The translations under genes were made by a program, and so were the position numbers. A stretch of 64,000 bases of DNA from Eragrostis nindensis (Eukaryota; Streptophyta; Magnoliopsida; Poales; Poaceae), in NCBI GenBank assembly GCA_012490785.1, contig JAAXCT010000424.1, forward strand, positions 124,001 through 188,000, written 5' to 3'. Positions within the stretch are counted from its first letter, which is position 1, and each line of letters opens with the position of its first letter. The notes beneath the pieces are model-generated. The model saw only the letters and a program-made list of their open reading frames with translations. It had not been told where the DNA came from and searched no databases. This document shows positions 1-11,889 of the stretch, one piece after another.

Positions 1-2500
1 AGAGTTGTATTGGGACAAGAAAAAAATAGTATATCAGTATTATGCTTGAAGAAGTATCTGGTTTTGGGGACCATAGTGATTTTAAGTAGCATTGGCCCTA
101 ATCGAATTTGAGAGGGCTATAGGGAACTAATTGTATAATCCAAAGAGAAGTGGATACAGGAGTGGGAGAATAATCTAGTACAGGTGCTTTTTCTTTTTTC
201 AACAATGTTGTTCCGGACAGTACAGTTCTCCACATAGTCTATTTCATTGGATATCGAATCTGAGAATACATAAACAACAACTACATGTTACCGCCTTTCA
301 TTTGATCAACTGACTTGGCGTACCAATTATTCACAATTTACATTATTGGATAGTAAAAATGATATAGCCTCACAAACTAAGTCCCCGATATCAATTGATA
401 GATCATTGTATAGTAAAAATGATAGAGCACTTTTCTTAGCAAGAAAATGTCATTTTTGAGGCACCACTTGCAACACTGGTGTCCATCGAATACAATCCTT
501 CCTTACATCCCTCTGCGTGCAAACTTTTGTGAACATTTCACCCTGTAACTGAAGAATGCTATACTACTGGAACTAAAAGTACCCTACAAAACAATATCAT
601 CATCGTACTGGTACCGTTTTGCCAGGTGGATTGCACATGTTTTCCTCCCGCTGCCAAACAAAGGAGTTGCTGCTATGAGATTTCTCCTGTGGAGCAACAG
701 AGGAGTAGCCAGTGAGCCTGGTAGTACTTGAATGCATATGTCCCCTCTTTCCGTCATGAATCTCCTCCTCTCTGTACACACAACAGGGTGTGGCTGCTGG
801 GGCCAGACGGTTATGGATCTTGAGAGCACCCAATACAGTGCTTTGTGGCCATGGTGGCTGTGTTTTCTTCCCTGCCTGTAGTACTAGCGCACTGCAGAGA
901 GTGAGGTGAGAGTGAGGTGAGAGTGAGGCAGCCTGACCCCATTGACATCAATGGACAAAAAAAAAAGAGAGAAAAAGGTCGCGTTCCACTATTATCATAC
1001 AATCACTTGCATGTGTAACAGGGGGTAACAGGAATCAAAAGGGGTTTACTACTGCATGGCACGGTTAAAGTTGTCGGCTACAGTAGCTAAACCTCAGTTT
1101 TCTGTTGAAAAAATGTTGCATCACTTTTCTCCAGATTCTTGCAGAGTCGTAGTAGTAGTATTAATCTTACATAAGTACAGTTTAAACTGAAGCATAGTAG
1201 CTAAGATGGCAGTAAGACTGTAAGAGCATATATTTTCATATTTGTAGCTTAAACTTTGATCACAAATATTTGAATTATACATATGCCTCACAAAATGTAC
1301 TTTTCTGATAGTAGAGGACAAAGGATTCCTGATATAGAGGGACAATGGGTCCTCCTTTTATCTTTGATATCTTGCTCACGTAATGACACTTAATTATTTG
1401 TAGGTTTAATGGACTGTCTACGATCTGAACCAACATTTTCATAGAAAACCAATCTTCAGGTTTGCAGCATCTTAACGGTCCTACTGTAGTTATTACGGAA
1501 CTTGTCAGAGCCATCATAAAACCCGAAACTCTACTACTTGCTAGTATATCAAATAATTCACTACATAGCCATGCGACAAAAAAGTATGATAAGTCATATC
1601 ACGATCGATCTGCACATAATTTATATGCTGCACGACGCCTAATCAAATTGCTTCAAAAGATGAGGCAGGCATGATAGCGCCAAATCAAGAAAGATACCAC
1701 GTACTAGTAGTTATTTGTTAGTGCGTTACTGTTTCCACATCGTCCTAATCTTAAAGAGACAATGACAATGCTACCCCTCATCAGAAGCATAATGGAAATG
1801 GTATAACACCTCTTACTTCTTTCACAGGATATTGGAGAAAAAAATTGACAAGTGGCATTGTCCGTACAAAGAGAGCCATGATATAGAAAAGATCGCCAAC
1901 CATCATTAAAAGAACGATATCCAAAAGCTGGAGATGCGTATTCTCGTACTCCCAATTACCCATAACCACAAGGCGATGGTGGCAGCGTTTTGGAGACCAT
2001 GCATTAAAGTAATCACCCTAGGCACCTAGTTAATGACTAACCCTAACCCTAGAGCATCGTTAAATTATTCCCTAACAGTGCCATGCCCCCTGATTCAAAT
2101 CCACGGCGCAGCGCTGTCGCGGGCGCACCGGCGGTGGAGATGGGCGCCACGGCGACGCGTGGCCGGAGGCGCGGTGGCTTGCCGGAGCAGGAGAGGCCAG
2201 GAAGGGGATTAGGAGTAAACAATTAAGGTTAAAAGCGACTTAAAAGCCTGCGCCTCAGTTTAGATCCTAGAGGGACTGAGGGAGCTGGCTCGCGCATCCA
2301 TGATGAGTGGCATGAGAAATAATCTTGTTTAACCACACGGGCAGATCCAGCGCCAGGCTGAACACTCGATTAGTCTAATCGGTGTAACTGTGTCCCTGTT
2401 GCAATTATCTAATGTGCCAAGTTGGATAGCTACAGTCTCTCGGCGGTTCCACGCCACTTGTCAAGTTCCCGTTGGCTGCACCGGGACACGTTTCGGGGAA
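1..2500. other. Intergenic, no supported gene
   Basis: I find no gene I can support. The open frames are short (under 85 codons) and lack recognisable motifs. Two details: the phrase AGTAAAAATGATA occurs twice, at about 353-365 and 413-425, and a short telomere-like stretch (CTAACCCTAACCCTAG) lies at 2037-2052, too short to be more than a telo-box-like motif. A GC-rich patch at about 2090-2210 resembles coding DNA in composition but holds no convincing frame. Confidence 0.5.
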
Positions 2501-2508
2501 CTAGTGGC

Positions 2509-2697
2509 CAGTGGCGAGTCTAGCGTTGGGCCTCTGGGTGGGCTGAGCTCGTGAGGGTGGGCCGAAAGAAGGGAAAAACGAGGAAAAAAAAAAGAAAAAC
2601 GCTACTGTTCAGACTGCTACAGTGTGGAAATTGCATGTTGGGCTGGATCTGGGGGTGGGCCGCGGCCCACCCTGTCCACCCCTTGGACTCGCCCCTG
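2509..2697. mobile_element. hAT-type MITE, 189 bp, with 8-bp target duplication
   Basis: The element starts CAGTGGCGAGTC and ends GACTCGCCCCTG, so the terminal inverted repeats match at 11 of 12 positions. It is flanked on both sides by CTAGTGGC (2501-2508 and 2698-2705), an 8-bp target-site duplication. Eight-base duplications and CA...TG ends are typical of the hAT superfamily. At 189 bp it cannot encode a transposase, so it is non-autonomous. Its termini resemble those of the hAT-like element at 43883-44198 (CATTGGCGGAG), which suggests a related family. Confidence 0.85.
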
Positions 2698-2768
2698 CTA
2701 GTGGCTGCCTGCTTTGGTACCTGGAGTTAAAAATAGGTGAAAACCATCTTGCTGTGTTGATATTTGTT

Positions 2769-2940
2769 ACTTCCCTCCGTTTGAAAATACTTGTCACCCG
2801 GAAAATCACTGTAGCAACTGTGACTATATGTCTTTTTTTCTAAAATATTTCTAGTTACTTGAAACTTTCATATTGTTTGGTAGGTTTTGAGGCACATTAC
2901 ATTAGCATTATATACTTTCAAATATATCTAAATATTTTTT
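2769..2940. mobile_element. Truncated Stowaway-like MITE
   Basis: It starts with CTTCCCTCCGTTTGAAAATA and continues with the same internal sequence as the element at 43496-43722, including the AT-rich end near 2935. The last 80 or so bases, with the right inverted repeat, are missing. It is therefore a partial copy. Confidence 0.65.
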
Positions 2941-4175
2941 AGTAGTTACACTGAAGATTTTGTGGCTTGGTAACCTCCCATGCATTGGACCACGGCAAGT
3001 CATAGTTAAGGATAGGATATTGATCCATATACTTAATTAGCAACAAGCAGTCAAGAGCTGATTATAAGGGTTGACATTTTGATTCCTCATCAGCTATGGA
3101 TCAGATGGTTTTCTTGTAGATTTTAAAAGCTTTGATATTCAGTTGAGTTCTTAACTACTGGTTGCTTAGGTTCTATGAAACATGCTCTAGCTAGTGAACT
3201 GTTGAGATTTGTAATATTCTTTCCAACAAGTATATTCCAAACTGAAGTTCCATAATTATTTTTTCTTGCACCGCATAAGTGTATTAAGTACCTCACATCT
3301 TTACCAAACTGCCCTTTTTTTCCTTTTATTTTACCTGGCTCAGGTGATACTTAACACATTGTGTTTCTTACTAATACCAAGTAATGTTAATTTCACTGTT
3401 CCATCGTGAACCCAAAAAAAAAATTACACTGACAATTGGCATTGCTAATAACCCTGTTTCTTTAATTAGGGATGATATCAGGCTGATGGTTTTGAAAGCC
3501 AAAACCAGCCCAAAAACATTGTTGAAAGATTGATTATGCAATTTAAATCTTTAAGCCTTTTCAGCTGGGTCTTTTCTTTTTATTTTGCGCCTGAGGCCTT
3601 TGTATCCTGTACTTATCTTTCAAAATTTACAAAAACGAGTAGGGGCCTCGCCTGCTGGTCGGTAAAAAAAGAAGTTATTGTAGCAATTTTGGTTGCTCAT
3701 ATTTTCTTTAAAAAATAGAAACAATTGATTGATTAAAAAAATTAAGTGTATATATAGAATTTTTGTGGAAAGCAATGAATGAATGGCAAATGAACATAAC
3801 ATTGAAGTTGCTATATCAAACGTGAGGGTCAGGGCAACCGTTGCAATGTGCTTGATGATGTGTGAGGCACCAAAGAAAGAAGGCCCTTTAAGGCCGGCCC
3901 CCTCGTGCTGAATGTGTGAGGCTGCATGAAACATACTTATTAATACATCGAAATACATTGGATCTCTTGTGTCCAACATTATTGGCGCCAAGGGCTGACC
4001 AAATTATTTGCTTAGAACACAAGCCTTGTTTCACTTTCGCCACCAGGCACTGCTTCCATTAATAGGCAACAACCTCACTCAAACATGCAAATCACTATAT
4101 CAGCATATGTACTACGTAGGTAACAATCAGAATCAATTGGTCATTTCAATACAATGAAAACCAATGCATCCATAG
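2941..4175. other. Intergenic, AT-rich, no supported gene
   Basis: Nothing here can be supported as a gene. A 123-codon minus-strand frame (3620-3991) has no recognised motif, ends in a low-complexity phenylalanine-rich stretch, and is more likely chance or a transposon remnant. Confidence 0.45.
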
Positions 4176-4672
4176 TTAGGTGGTGATCGTATAGAATGAT
4201 ACCACCATACCAGGATTTTTTTTTTTTTTGTGAAGTGGACTGAAGGCCGACACATAATCGGCGGCCACAAGATGGTCTACAACAGCTGGAGCACGATCCG
4301 GCCATATATGAACAGCACATGGCCCTAAGTTAGCTCCTAACTTCGCTAGCCCATCAGCCACAGCATTACATGAACGAGGGTTATGCAAAACCCTGACACA
4401 AACAAACTCCATATACATGAGAAATTTAATGTCCTTGAACAATACTCCATTCGGTGATTGATCCATTGACGACGATGTAATGGCCGTCTTCACAGCATCA
4501 GTTTCCAACTCAATTTTTGACATTCCCATGTCAGAGGCAAAATTCAGAGCTTGGATGATTGCAGTAGCCTCAGCTTGTAGTGCATCACTGCAATGATCAA
4601 TTTTCCCAGCTCCCGACCCAATTACAGCACATTGATCATCTCGGGCTATAAATCCCCATCCTCCCGTAACTG
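4176..4672 (-). pseudogene. RNase H-like (RVT_3) retroelement fragment
   Basis: Read on the minus strand from about 4672, a continuous frame gives the plant RVT_3/RNase H-like pattern: TGGWGFIARDD, then LQAEATAIIQAL, then ELETDAV, and finally NAVADGLAKLGA. The acidic residues in QAEA, ETDA and VADGLA sit where the RNase H catalytic residues usually lie. The domain is about 130 residues, near normal size, but no reverse transcriptase precedes it. An intron-acceptor-like TTTCAG lies just upstream. A run of about 13 A (minus strand, near 4217-4230) directly after the domain suggests a retrotransposed 3' end. It is probably a LINE or gag-pol remnant, though a domesticated RNase H gene exon cannot be excluded. 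Confidence 0.65.
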
Positions 4673-4777
4673 AAATATTTCGGGTGATTCAGTCTATAAT
4701 ATTACCAATGCACATTTTCAGGCATTTGCCTTCTCTTTTCGCGTTTACTGGACTCGCAAGCTCAAGCCTAGTAAAAA

Positions 4778-4859
4778 TGGGCCGCGTCGAAAGCGATAGG
4801 TGGGCGCATCTCGAGCCCACGAGCCCCCGCTAGCCTACTAACTCGACCAGCCTGGCCCA
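4778..4859. promoter_or_regulatory. Site II-like TGGGCC motifs upstream of the first coiled-coil gene copy
   Basis: TGGGCC occurs at 4778-4783 and its complement GGCCCA at 4854-4859, among several other GCCCA cores. In plants such site II elements (TGGGCY) are bound by TCP factors and are common upstream of genes for mitochondrial and housekeeping proteins. They lie about 750 bp before the ATG at 5587. The same motif class is repeated upstream of the second copy, consistent with duplication of promoter plus gene. Confidence 0.4.
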
Positions 4860-5242
4860 CTGGTTGGCCCTCCCTTTCGGCAGTTCGATTTCAAAGGAAG
4901 GCGGGCCAAGGCATTGACATTTGTTCCGCCAATCCTATACGTAGCCCGCCCTACAAAATCCTTTTGATAGAACGCTTTAAGATTCGTGTGAACAGACATC
5001 GGACGACCCACGCATGCTGCTAGTTGAGAGGGAGAGCACAGATGGGCGACACGTGGCGCATCCTGATTGGAGCGGGTGGGAAGTGGGAGAAAAAGAAACG
5101 ATTTGCAAACTTTAAACGCATTTTTCTCTTAAACCATAAGTCTGTTTTTGAATCCGTTTGAACCTACGTGTTTGTTACAATTAATTCTACCAAATGAGAT
5201 CCAATTTGAATATTTTTTGAGTTTTTAAAATTTTAAATTTTC

Positions 5243-5400
5243 GTCAACATTTTGAATGTACTGTGTCAACACTTTTTTTGCACTGCGTCAACATTTTAGA
5301 TGTGCTATGTCAACATTTTTAGCGAAAATGTTGACTCAGTTGTTTGAAAAATGTTGACTGTCTTACGAAAATGTTGAAACTGGTGTTTGAAAATGTTGAC
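5243..5400. repeat. Inverted array of 22-base GTCAACATTTT units
   Basis: Four copies of GTCAACATTTT (one reads GTCAACACTTT) start at 5243, 5265, 5287 and 5309, spaced exactly 22 bases apart. They are followed by four inverted copies (AAAATGTTGAC or close) ending at 5335, 5358, 5378 and 5400. The centre, 5309-5335, is a perfect hairpin with 11-bp arms. The spacers between units are not conserved. The array could fold into a long imperfect hairpin about 190 bp before the ATG of the first coiled-coil gene copy. I see no target duplication that would define a transposon. Confidence 0.8.
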
Positions 5401-5586
5401 AATTACTTGATAGGCTAAGTTGCCTTAATTGAGCCGAATTTAGTAAGTTATTGGGCTGACTTATAAGTTAAATCCTGTAGGACATCCTATGCATAGGAGG
5501 TCCCTATTTGTTCCCCCTCGCCAAGAAAGAGAGAGAGATTTGCTAAAAAAAGAAAGAAAGAAAGAGAGAGAGCCCTAGCCTTGTCC

Positions 5587-7796
5587 ATGGCGCTGCGTTT
5601 CCTGGCGAGGAGAGTGGGGTTCCCTGCCGCCGCCGGTCATCGCCTGCTGCCACGCCCTCGCATAATATCACCGTCTCCGTGGGCAGGGGGTCTCGGTCAC
5701 TCACCACGAAGGTTAATCAATTATCAATCCTCTCCTCGTCTCAATACTTCTCATCATTTGTTTTTTTTTGCGAGGAATAATTCCTCATCATTGGTCACGT
5801 ACAACTATGAGCTGAGATCAGCTTTCTTCTGTAATCTGTTAGGACTTTTTGTTTTTCTGGTACCTCTCACCGCGTGGCGATAGTCGTGTAATATTCTCTT
5901 GAGGGACGCGTTTGTTTTTCTGGGTATAGATGTAGGGGAGTTCGTGTGTGTTTGAGTGGGTTGTGTCTCTTTGAATGTACACGAACAGATACTACATTTG
6001 TATTCAAGATTGAGAGGTTCAAAAAAAAAAAACTATGAGCTGAGATATATACGGGTTCCAGTTCTGCATGCCATGCAGTTAAGTAATGTGAATGCGAATA
6101 TAGTGTCTTTTCAATTCTTTTTTTCTTTTTTCGCTCTTCTTTCTCTTTTACCCTGTTTTGCCTTTCTCGTTTTGGTTGGTTTTGCCTCTCTCGTTGGTTC
6201 CTGCAGGTTTCATCTCTAGCCTACTCCAACTTGCTTAGGATAAAAGGCTTTGTTGTTGTTGTTGATCTACTGATCGATCGGTCACATTGATCATTGCCAA
6301 TTAATATACTCCGATTTGGGGAGTGGGGACTATATTTTGAACAAAGAACATCATGTACCTCTAAATCTCGAATACATAGGAATCGATGATTTTTAAAAAG
6401 TAGCTATATTTGAACAAGTTGCGTGATGTACCTCCAGTACGTAGTGAGCATTGAATATAATTGTGTTTTTTTTTTCTTTTACATATTCTCACTCAGCAGC
6501 GTTTCTGTAATCCTACCAGCAGGCGACCACAGCGATGGAGTTAAATTTCAGCTACTACATTGGAAGGGTTCTAAAGTTACGGGGAAGGAGATTGGTGAAC
6601 AGATAGCTAAATGTTTGGTCCGAGAGGATTTTAAAATATCATCCGATGAGGGGGCACGTGAACTGATCGTAGTTAAATTTGGCCCCATTGGGAAAGATTC
6701 TAAAGTTTCAGAAGAGGATATACATGCTAGAGTTGGTGCCATATTAAAAGCCGCTAGGTAAGGCTGTATAATTTTATTCTTATTTGGTTTCACTCAACAA
6801 AATGAAATGATCTGAGTAACATTTTTGTGTTGTCTATGTACGTATATTTGATTGGATGACCCCAAGTAATGGCACCGATACAACAAGATCAGCAACTGGT
6901 GATTCATGGACTCAATATACCGCTTTTGCAATCATTGCAATTGCTTTTAGAGTCATCATGCCGTCGAAGCCGAAAAAAGATGAGATGGAGCGAATTAAAA
7001 TGGAAAATGAGCGCCTACAAAAGGAGAATACTACTTTTCGTGGAGTGGAATCGAGCATATTGTGCGGGTAATGCTTGTACTGTTAAAAATTTAATGTCAG
7101 ATAACCAACAATGCATTCAGGTTCTTAATAAAATGAAGTGTGAGAATTCGTTTTTCCTGTGTCCAAATGTTAACAGGCATTGGCGGTGCAAGGAGGACTG
7201 GACTATGATGCGTTAGTTCAGAAAACTGAACCTGAAATGGTAAGTTTAGATTGAAGCTCAATGTCAATTACAGACACAAGTACACGCGAAACATAGACCA
7301 GATTTTCCACCTTCAATTTTCTCGAACAGGATTTGGCATGTAGCACCACACTAATAATAGTAAGAACTATCAGAGTAACAGGTGTACAACAAAACTGAAT
7401 TTCGGATTAATCTCACTTGCAACTGAATGTTAAAGTAGAAACTATCAGAGTATTTTTTATCATCAAAAGTTGACTAAGTTTGTAAATAATTCCATGTTTA
7501 TTTACTGAAGAGAACATCACCCAAAAATGGAGCGCAAGTCCAAAGCTGATAATACAGCTGTATTTGCTTAATCCTACTAGCAGGGTGCACCCAGAGGTGG
7601 AGCTGAAGTTGAGCAATCGAAGCAGAGATAGAGGCGGCAGCTCAATGTAGAGCTGTATTAGCAAAACTTAGGTAAAGGCACTGCAAGCGATCAAATGATA
7701 TGATTTTAGTAACATCAGCATATTCCTCTCATGTCTTCTTTGTTACAGTGAGGAAGTTCAAAAGATAGCTAAAGATCCACGCGCAGGACCCTGATA
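5587..7796 (+). pseudogene. Mitochondrial coiled-coil protein gene, copy A (frame broken)
   Basis: This is the upstream member of a tandem pair with the gene at 8548-11889. Recognisable exons are 5587-5711, 6523-6757, 6867-7067, 7177-7239 and weaker matches near 7580-7665 and 7749-7796. The first exon keeps the arginine-rich MALRFLARR presequence and the third keeps the membrane segment and the KRIKMEN-like coiled coil. Two defects stand out. Exon 1 is 4 nt shorter than in copy B, so its phase does not fit exon 2. Exon 3 carries a tandem duplication of GTGGA (7040-7049) that shifts the frame, and exon 4 would then reach a stop near 7215. Alternative splicing could rescue part of it (a weak donor inside exon 1 would restore phase), but the third-exon duplication remains. 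It is probably a decaying duplicate, though a shorter product is possible. Confidence 0.7.
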
Positions 7797-8153
7797 AAGG
7801 ATGCAATAAGTCCGCTCTGTTTATGTCACGTGCCATGCATACCAGATCAAGTTAGCCGTTTTGGCACAACAGCCTGTCGTCGGTGCGAATCGGAACCGAG
7901 ACATTGCTGGCTAATGTGGAATGGTTACTGCGGTTCTCGGAATGAAAAATTTCAATTTTTTGCCACTAAAGCTGTACGAATACATTAGAGACACTGTGAA
8001 AACACTGTGAAATTAGTAAGAGAGACACATATTTCCTTAGTTGTCTGTTTTACTCTTGATTTGTCCAGATTTTGTTTTATTAAGTTTTGGGTAGAATCAA
8101 AGGAGCATGGAATAAATTTCCAGAAAATGAAAACGTGAGCAAGGGCGGAGGCC

Positions 8154-8243
8154 TGGGCCTCCCAGTTCCTGGACTGATTGGGCCAGGCCGCTCGGTGATT
8201 AGACTTTCTCGTTCCGACTGGCCCACGCGAAGAAATATGGGCC
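8154..8243. promoter_or_regulatory. Cluster of TGGGCC site II motifs upstream of copy B
   Basis: TGGGCC occurs at 8154-8159, 8179-8184 and 8238-8243, with the complement GGCCCA at 8220-8225. The cluster lies 305-395 bp before the ATG at 8548. Site II (TGGGCY) clusters are known TCP-bound promoter elements of plant nuclear genes for mitochondrial proteins, which fits the presequence of this gene. Function here is inferred. Confidence 0.5.
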
Positions 8244-8547
8244 CGTTTAGCCCAATAAGCTGGCAAGGTGTGAGCATTTGATCAGCCCAGCCTACTGGCT
8301 AATCAAGAACTGACCAGCCCAGCCTGGTTTCTCCTCAGTTCAATCGACTTCAAAAGGGAATGATTCAACTTGCTCAAAAGAAAAAAAAGAGAGAAGGAAT
8401 GATTAAAAAAATGGCTTTCAATCAAATTCAAAAAAAGAAGACTTCAAAAGGGAAGGCGGGCATGCGAAGAACTGTTCCCTTCCCCACCGCCAAGAAAGAA
8501 AGACACCACGTCGAACAAGCCCTAGCCTTGTCCTGACCGCCGGCGCC

Positions 8548-11500
8548 ATGGCGCTGCGCTACCTGGCTAGGAGAGCGAGGATCACCGCCGTCGCAGCCGC
8601 TTCTCTCCGTCCACCGGCGCCGGGCCCTCGCGTGATGTCGCCGTTGGCTGCGAGATTCCGGTCTCTCTCCACGAAGGTTAATTTTGCATTGGCATTGGTT
8701 TGATCTCTCTAGCTACCTAGGCGTCCAATCTTATATTCCCTGAATAGTGCGTAGGGGTAGGAAATCTTGCTCATTCAGCATGCCATGAAAGTACTACGCA
8801 TCCAAATCACGTGGCCATGATTTTATTGATCGCCTTGATCTAATTAGATCGTCGACCCTGCTTGCACGACACGATAGCTTCAGATAAAACTGCGAGAGGA
8901 GCACACACAAGCTTCAATTCGAGTTACTTATCCATTGCTAGCCACCTGCAGCTATCGTATCACTAACGCCCATAATGTGATAGACTGATTCGAATATGTG
9001 CTTAGATCATTCTAGTCACAAAATAGCATTGAAGCAACGTTTTCAAAATATGACAACTGATTGAACTTTGATTTCCCAGAAAACAAAAGGGTAGTAAAAT
9101 TATAGTCTACCTCTCTAGGATAATGCTGCCAGAATCTATCTCTCAACGTGGGCACCTTATTGAATTTGAATAGATAGAGACTTCCCTAGGGCGGTGAAAT
9201 TTTTTCTAGCCAAACTAAGAAAACCGTAGGAAAACCCGTGGCTTCTAGTAGTGTGCGTGCCTCCTTGATGTACTACCTATGATAGTTACCAATCCCATGA
9301 ATGACATATATTTATTATTACTGTTACAATTGCTCCTCAGCAGTGTTCATTTGATCCTAGCAGGACTGGCACATCAACGGAGATAAATTTCAGCGAGTAT
9401 TAACTTGGAAGGGTCCTAAACTTTCCGAAAAGGAGGCTGAAGAACAGGTGGCAAAACTTAAGCGATTGTTTGGGGAGGATTTTACAATTTCGGAAAATTT
9501 GTTTGATGAAACGATGGCTGCTATATTCAAAGCCGTGAGGTACAATGTTCAACAACTGACTTGAATATACTTCAAATGAATTAAATGATCCTAACATTTT
9601 AGTACATATGCTCTTCCAGAAGCGCCATTTCATGGTGTGGGGTGTTCGTATGTATTATTTTCGCACTTGCTATTTATGAAGGAGTCACCGGCCATGAAGT
9701 GTTTACCAAAAACCCAGAAAAAGATTATGCGAAGCGAATTAAAATGGAAAATGTACGCTTGCAAAGGGAGAATACTGCATTTCGTGGAATCGAGCATGTT
9801 GTGCGGGTAATGTGTACTGTTATAAATATATTTTTATTGGTATAAGAGAAATAGTAGGAAAACCTATGAATTCTAGTAGTGAAACGTGCATAACACAGTG
9901 GGCCCCAACAGAGCTCGAGCTCTGCTCGATGATGGTTCGCCAGCCCCTTGGGATTCTGTGCCATTTATTTTGTAGTTACAAATATAAATGAAAAAAGTTC
10001 ATTTTGCTGATATCCAAAGTTAACAGGCATTGGCTGTGCAAGGAGGACTGGACTATGATGCTTTAGTTCAGCAAGCTGAATCTAAACTGGTAAGTTTTAT
10101 TGTAGCTCAGTGTCAATTGCAAATTAAACGACGCATGCAAGTTAAGATAGGCAAACCTTTTACTAGTACTAGTTTCTGGCATAGATGAGTTCAAGTGTAG
10201 AGTCATGAGATAGAGCAGCTTTACTACAGAGTTTGGACTAGAGTATATGCTGCCAGTAAATTGTCTAATACGTAGGTTAAAAAATAATTTGGTCTACTCA
10301 AATCCTATTGATTTGAGACATAGCATAAGCTGCAGCTTCCTGAAAATATCATATACATATATAGAGGATATCTGTGACAAACTTGGGCTTATTTGTGCAG
10401 AAATTCACTGTTTTCTCATAGCTTTCATATACAATATGTCGACCAATTTTGTTTTTTAATTTTACAAAAAGCTGGTATTGTAATTGATGGGATGATAAAT
10501 GTTAAAATTTTCACTGCTACATATGATGCCTACTAAATGCACTACAGACAGCTCTTGGTTAAGTTTTCCCTATTAGTAAGTGTCATGTCTCTCCGAAAAT
10601 AAGAACGAAAAATCGATATATGTAAAAAAATTGTATGTCTAGTTTCACTAATCTCATTTTCAAAGTGACAATTACAAAATTATGCGCGTTAACTTTTAAA
10701 ATTAAGTTAAAACTATGATCTGTCAGAGTATCTTCTTCTATGTTTAATCAAGTAAAGAATTTCATGTGTATTTACTGAAGCAAAAATCACATAAAGCATT
10801 GGCAATGTACCCCCTCTGGTTTGTTTTGTTGACGCTGGTTATTGCAAATTAACGTCAACAAAAGAAAAACACAGGCAATAGCTGGTTTTCTCAATTAACC
10901 TCTTGTTGCATGTAGGCTACTTCAAAGTCTGAGGCTGCACGCTCGTGGGAGCACCTTTTTTTTTTGACGGAAAATGGCAGGTGCACTGCCCTTGCATTAA
11001 GAAGATAGAAGTAGTCTCATAGAAGCCACAGGTTAGCTGCCACTAACACGAGACTTCCATACCAGAACAATAATTGAGAGAAACAAGACTGACTTAGGAC
11101 TAGCCAACAAGCTGGCTAAAGCGAAAGAAAAACCAAGAAAAACGAGAGCAGGAGAACAAAGACTGAAACAAACTAATATGAGAGATAACAGGGGCTTTTA
11201 GATGTAGACTTTGCAAATCCGAGTCTGTTGCTTCACCGTGTGCCCTATGATACATGTCGATCTCCTCTTTAGCAAGCATCACCACCTCTATTTGTGGTAT
11301 GCTCTTTCCCTCAAAGACGCGCCGGTTCCTTTCTGTCCACACATTCCACCATGTGTACAGCACGACGCCGGTCAGCAACCTCCTTCTTTCTTTGGGCATG
11401 GATTCCGCCACTTGCTGTAGCCATGTTCCTACTGATGTTCCTTCAACGTTTTGTACCTGTGGACCTGCAAAATGAAACCATCTGGACACAACTTGCAATA

Positions 11501-11889
11501 CATGCTTAGCAAAGAGGCAGTCGATTAAAAGGTGTTTTTTGCTCCGGTTAGAGGCCGTAAAGATGGACTCCAACCGGTTAGTCTAAATCATGGCTACAAA
11601 AATTCAAATAGTTGCAACCTTTTCTATTGCATGCATGCTTGCACGTTTAATTTGTATGCTTTCAACAAATAACTGTGCGGCATTTTGTGTACCTGTGCTA
11701 GGATCGCAAACTTGAGGCAACGCCGGAGTTAAATGAAGAGACACTCAAAAAAGTGAGGTAAGGGCACTGCATTCAAGCCACGCCTTATTCGATTATTAAC
11801 TCAAAAGATACAATCTTAGTATAACATTTTTAATTCTCCATGTTTTCATGAACAGAGATATTTGTGCCAAGATTGGAAAAGATAAGTGA
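8548..11889 (+). CDS. Predicted mitochondrial single-pass coiled-coil protein, copy B
   Basis: Six exons join without a stop: 8548-8676, 9364-9539, 9620-9806, 10027-10089, 11702-11757 and 11856-11889, giving 214 aa. All introns are GT-AG and every phase matches. Residues 1-43 are rich in Arg, Ala and Ser and lack acidic residues (MALRYLARRARITAVAA), as in a mitochondrial presequence, and exon 1 ends SLSTK. Residues 44-102 form a soluble acidic/basic segment. About 106-124 is one hydrophobic membrane span (CGVFVCIIFALAIYEGV). It is followed by a charged heptad-like helix (RIKMENVRLQREN, about 138-164) and a short hydrophilic tail. I do not recognise a named family. Location in the inner or outer mitochondrial membrane is an inference from presequence plus one span. 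Copy A upstream is a broken paralogue. Intron 4 holds an antisense LINE fragment, which does not touch coding sequence. Confidence 0.75.
10956..11580 (-). mobile_element. LINE 3' fragment (zf-RVT region) inside an intron
   Basis: On the minus strand an open frame (11100-11573) reads like the end of a plant LINE reverse transcriptase: SKKHLLIDCLFAKHVL, later WWNVWTERNRRVFEG and a region rich in E/I/A residues. This is the zf-RVT area and the tail that follows it. A run of 10 T on the plus strand (10956-10965) is the poly(A) tail. The 5' part is missing, as is usual for truncated LINE insertions. I could not find a clear target duplication. It lies antisense within intron 4 of the coiled-coil gene copy B. 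Confidence 0.75.

Noticed and set aside
600..833. Minus-strand frame of 77 codons with balanced composition
   Set aside because: It looks somewhat coding-like (hydrophilic, ends in a stop) but I found no convincing upstream exon or motif.
2037..2052. Telomere-like CTAACCCTAACCCTAG
   Set aside because: Only about two repeats. It is more likely chance or a telo-box than an interstitial telomere.
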